NCBI RefSeq assembly: GCF_001282725.1
Contig: NZ_LN876587.1
Location: 1,421,695 to 1,485,694, forward strand
DNA length: 64,000 nucleotides
Reading direction: 5' to 3'
From: Inediibacterium massiliense
GTDB lineage: Bacteria; Bacillota; Clostridia; Peptostreptococcales; Thermotaleaceae
A program made the position numbers and the translations under genes. Each line of letters starts with the position of its first letter. The stretch's first letter is position 1. Below the pieces are notes generated by a model. That model was not told the DNA's origin, made no database searches, and worked only from the letters and a program-made list of their open reading frames with translations. Positions 63,016 to 64,000 of the stretch are shown in pieces.

Positions 63016-64000
63016 TCACAAGTCCTCCTTCAATTCTATATGTGGTGTAATCTTTTGTTGTTCTCCGATTTCCTCTAATACCTCAATGATTAATTTCCCT
63101 TTTATTTTATTGCCTTTCTTTGAAAATACTATATCTTGATTTAATATACTTGCATTTTGAGGTATATTTTTTACCAAATCTACTGTCATTTTTTCCACTA
63201 ATGCATCTTTAGCAATACTTTCATTAATGGTTTCTTTTTTCTGAATCACTTCATAATAATCTTCTGTAATAAATTCGACAGGAATTTGAATATTCCTCCA
63301 GTTTAAAAGTCTTTTGTTTCTCCTCTCAATTATAACATTTTTATAAGGAATTTCTTCTAGACTTAAAATAATTTGATTATTTCCAATTTTTGCAATCCTT
63401 CTAGTGAATTTCTTTCCAGTTTTTATTTTTTTTATCTCACTCAAAGAAATTTCATCTTCTTTTTCATAATAAGTTCTGGCAAAAATTTCTCCTAATGCAT
63501 GTACATATCTAGTATCTATCTCTTCCCTTTGAATCTGTCCTGTAATTAATCTTTGCCCTTTCTTTACAATATCTCCCCTTTGCACAAGGGCATCCCCATT
63601 TCTAGCAATAACTTTTTCAATGACTCCTTTTTTCTTAGCTACAAGATCACAAGGAATATTTTTAGGAATAATTTTAGGAGGATCAATTCCCTCTACAATC
63701 TCTACAATTGCTTTGGTTCCTTGAATATGAATTCCTACCCAAGTCAAATGATCTAATTTTATCATCATATTGTTTTCAATATCTGATAAATTCAGCTTAT
63801 ATTTTAACGCTCCTTCATATAACCCTAATGTATCTAAATACTTGATTATATCATTTTCTGAATTTTTTTCATTACCAACAATTTCTATATTCCATATAAA
63901 AGAAGTCATCATAAAAACCATAAAAATACAGAAAATAAATCCTGTAATAAACATTTTTCTTTCCTTCATTCTATGCATAAAAAAAGGATATCCTATTTTT
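63016..64000 (-). CDS. yqfD: Sporulation protein YqfD, 3' part only
   Basis: At least 327 residues: a TM segment (FITGFIFCIFMVFMMTSFIW) and a long extracytosolic part (YVHALGEIFARTYYE; GDIVKKGQRLITG). The frame stays open across the ATG at 63978 to the window edge, reading KIGYPFFMHRMKERKMF, which matches the inside of Bacillus YqfD (KGFPFMLKQSK), so the true start is outside. YqfD is needed for efficient sporulation (stage IV). It ends at the phoH start. Confidence 0.93.
   Translation of the reverse strand, partial: KIGYPFFMHRMKERKMFITGFIFCIFMVFMMTSFIWNIEIVGNEKNSENDIIKYLDTLGLYEGALKYKLNLSDIENNMMIKLDHLTWVGIHIQGTKAIVEIVEGIDPPKIIPKNIPCDLVAKKKGVIEKVIARNGDALVQRGDIVKKGQRLITGQIQREEIDTRYVHALGEIFARTYYEKEDEISLSEIKKIKTGKKFTRRIAKIGNNQIILSLEEIPYKNVIIERRNKRLLNWRNIQIPVEFITEDYYEVIQKKETINESIAKDALVEKMTVDLVKNIPQNASILNQDIVFSKKGNKIKGKLIIEVLEEIGEQQKITPHIELKEDL

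Noticed and set aside
63016-63978. A complete YqfD starting at the ATG at 63978
   Set aside because: The frame is open upstream to the edge and the upstream residues match the interior of known YqfD, so the gene is cut by the window.
1-64000. Mobile elements, prophage, origin of replication
   Set aside because: No transposase, integrase, terminal repeats, DnaA-box cluster or att-like duplication was found; both tRNA-Leu genes have normal flanks without integrase genes.

Overview
The window is a 64-kb piece of chromosome from a low-GC, endospore-forming, anaerobic member of the Clostridia. Supporting signs are the very AT-rich sequence with strong AGGAGG-type ribosome binding sites, spoIVFA/spoIVFB and yqfD sporulation genes, a complete six-gene Rnf complex, pyruvate phosphate dikinase, a MinCDE system (MinE present, unlike Bacillus) and a glycine T-box. 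The genus cannot be fixed from sequence alone. I see no insertion sequence, prophage, CRISPR array or replication origin. Almost every gene is on the minus strand. The plus-strand exceptions are a lytic transglycosylase (24817), a tRNA-Leu (36864), a cysteine-rich protein (38446) and a 59-codon gene (43236). No stretch over 300 bases is empty; the two longest gaps in coding sequence hold a tRNA and the RNase P RNA.

Right edge to about 40 kb, read in the direction of transcription, this is the Bacillus-type yqfD-phoH-pgpH-ybeY-dgkA-cdd-era-yqzL-recO-glyS-ccpN-ppsR-yqxD-dnaG-rpoD-trmK-nif3 supercluster. Local changes are: a DgkA-PAP2 fusion, a CorC-like protein, a six-repeat ankyrin protein, a DUF502 protein, a DUF4342 protein, a single-chain GlyRS under T-box control in place of GlyQ+GlyS, and ppdK directly downstream of its regulator. 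Two exact matches to the CcpN operator lie over the ccpN-ppsR-ppdK promoter region. RNase P RNA follows with its own sigma-A promoter.

From about 40 to 23 kb lies a mixed region. It has a small membrane protein of the FUSC/ArAE type, a divergent pair made of a cysteine-rich protein and an Asp-box beta-propeller protein, an ECF sigma/anti-sigma pair with a near-ideal ECF promoter in front of it, polA-coaE-lytic transglycosylase, a DUF441/nicotinate phosphoribosyltransferase/oligopeptide-binding lipoprotein operon, two tRNA-Leu genes, cell-wall hydrolases, dinB and a SPOR protein.

From 22.5 to 16.3 kb is the rnfCDGEAB operon (promoter and terminator both visible), which couples ferredoxin:NAD+ electron transfer to ion pumping. 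It is followed by a NusG-domain-II protein and a Gx transporter. The flavin transferase ApbE, which would load FMN on RnfD and RnfG, is encoded 11 kb further on. From 16.3 kb to the left edge is the cell-shape and division cluster maf-radC-mreBCD-mrdA-minCDE, then rodA-mgsA-apbE, spoIVFA-spoIVFB behind a good sigma-E promoter, the TIGR03960/TIGR03936 radical-SAM pair and the 5' part of rng.

Several start codons were moved inward because a Shine-Dalgarno sequence fixes them (for example TTG for polA, GTG for the ECF sigma factor, TTG for maf). Both edge genes (rng and yqfD) are incomplete.
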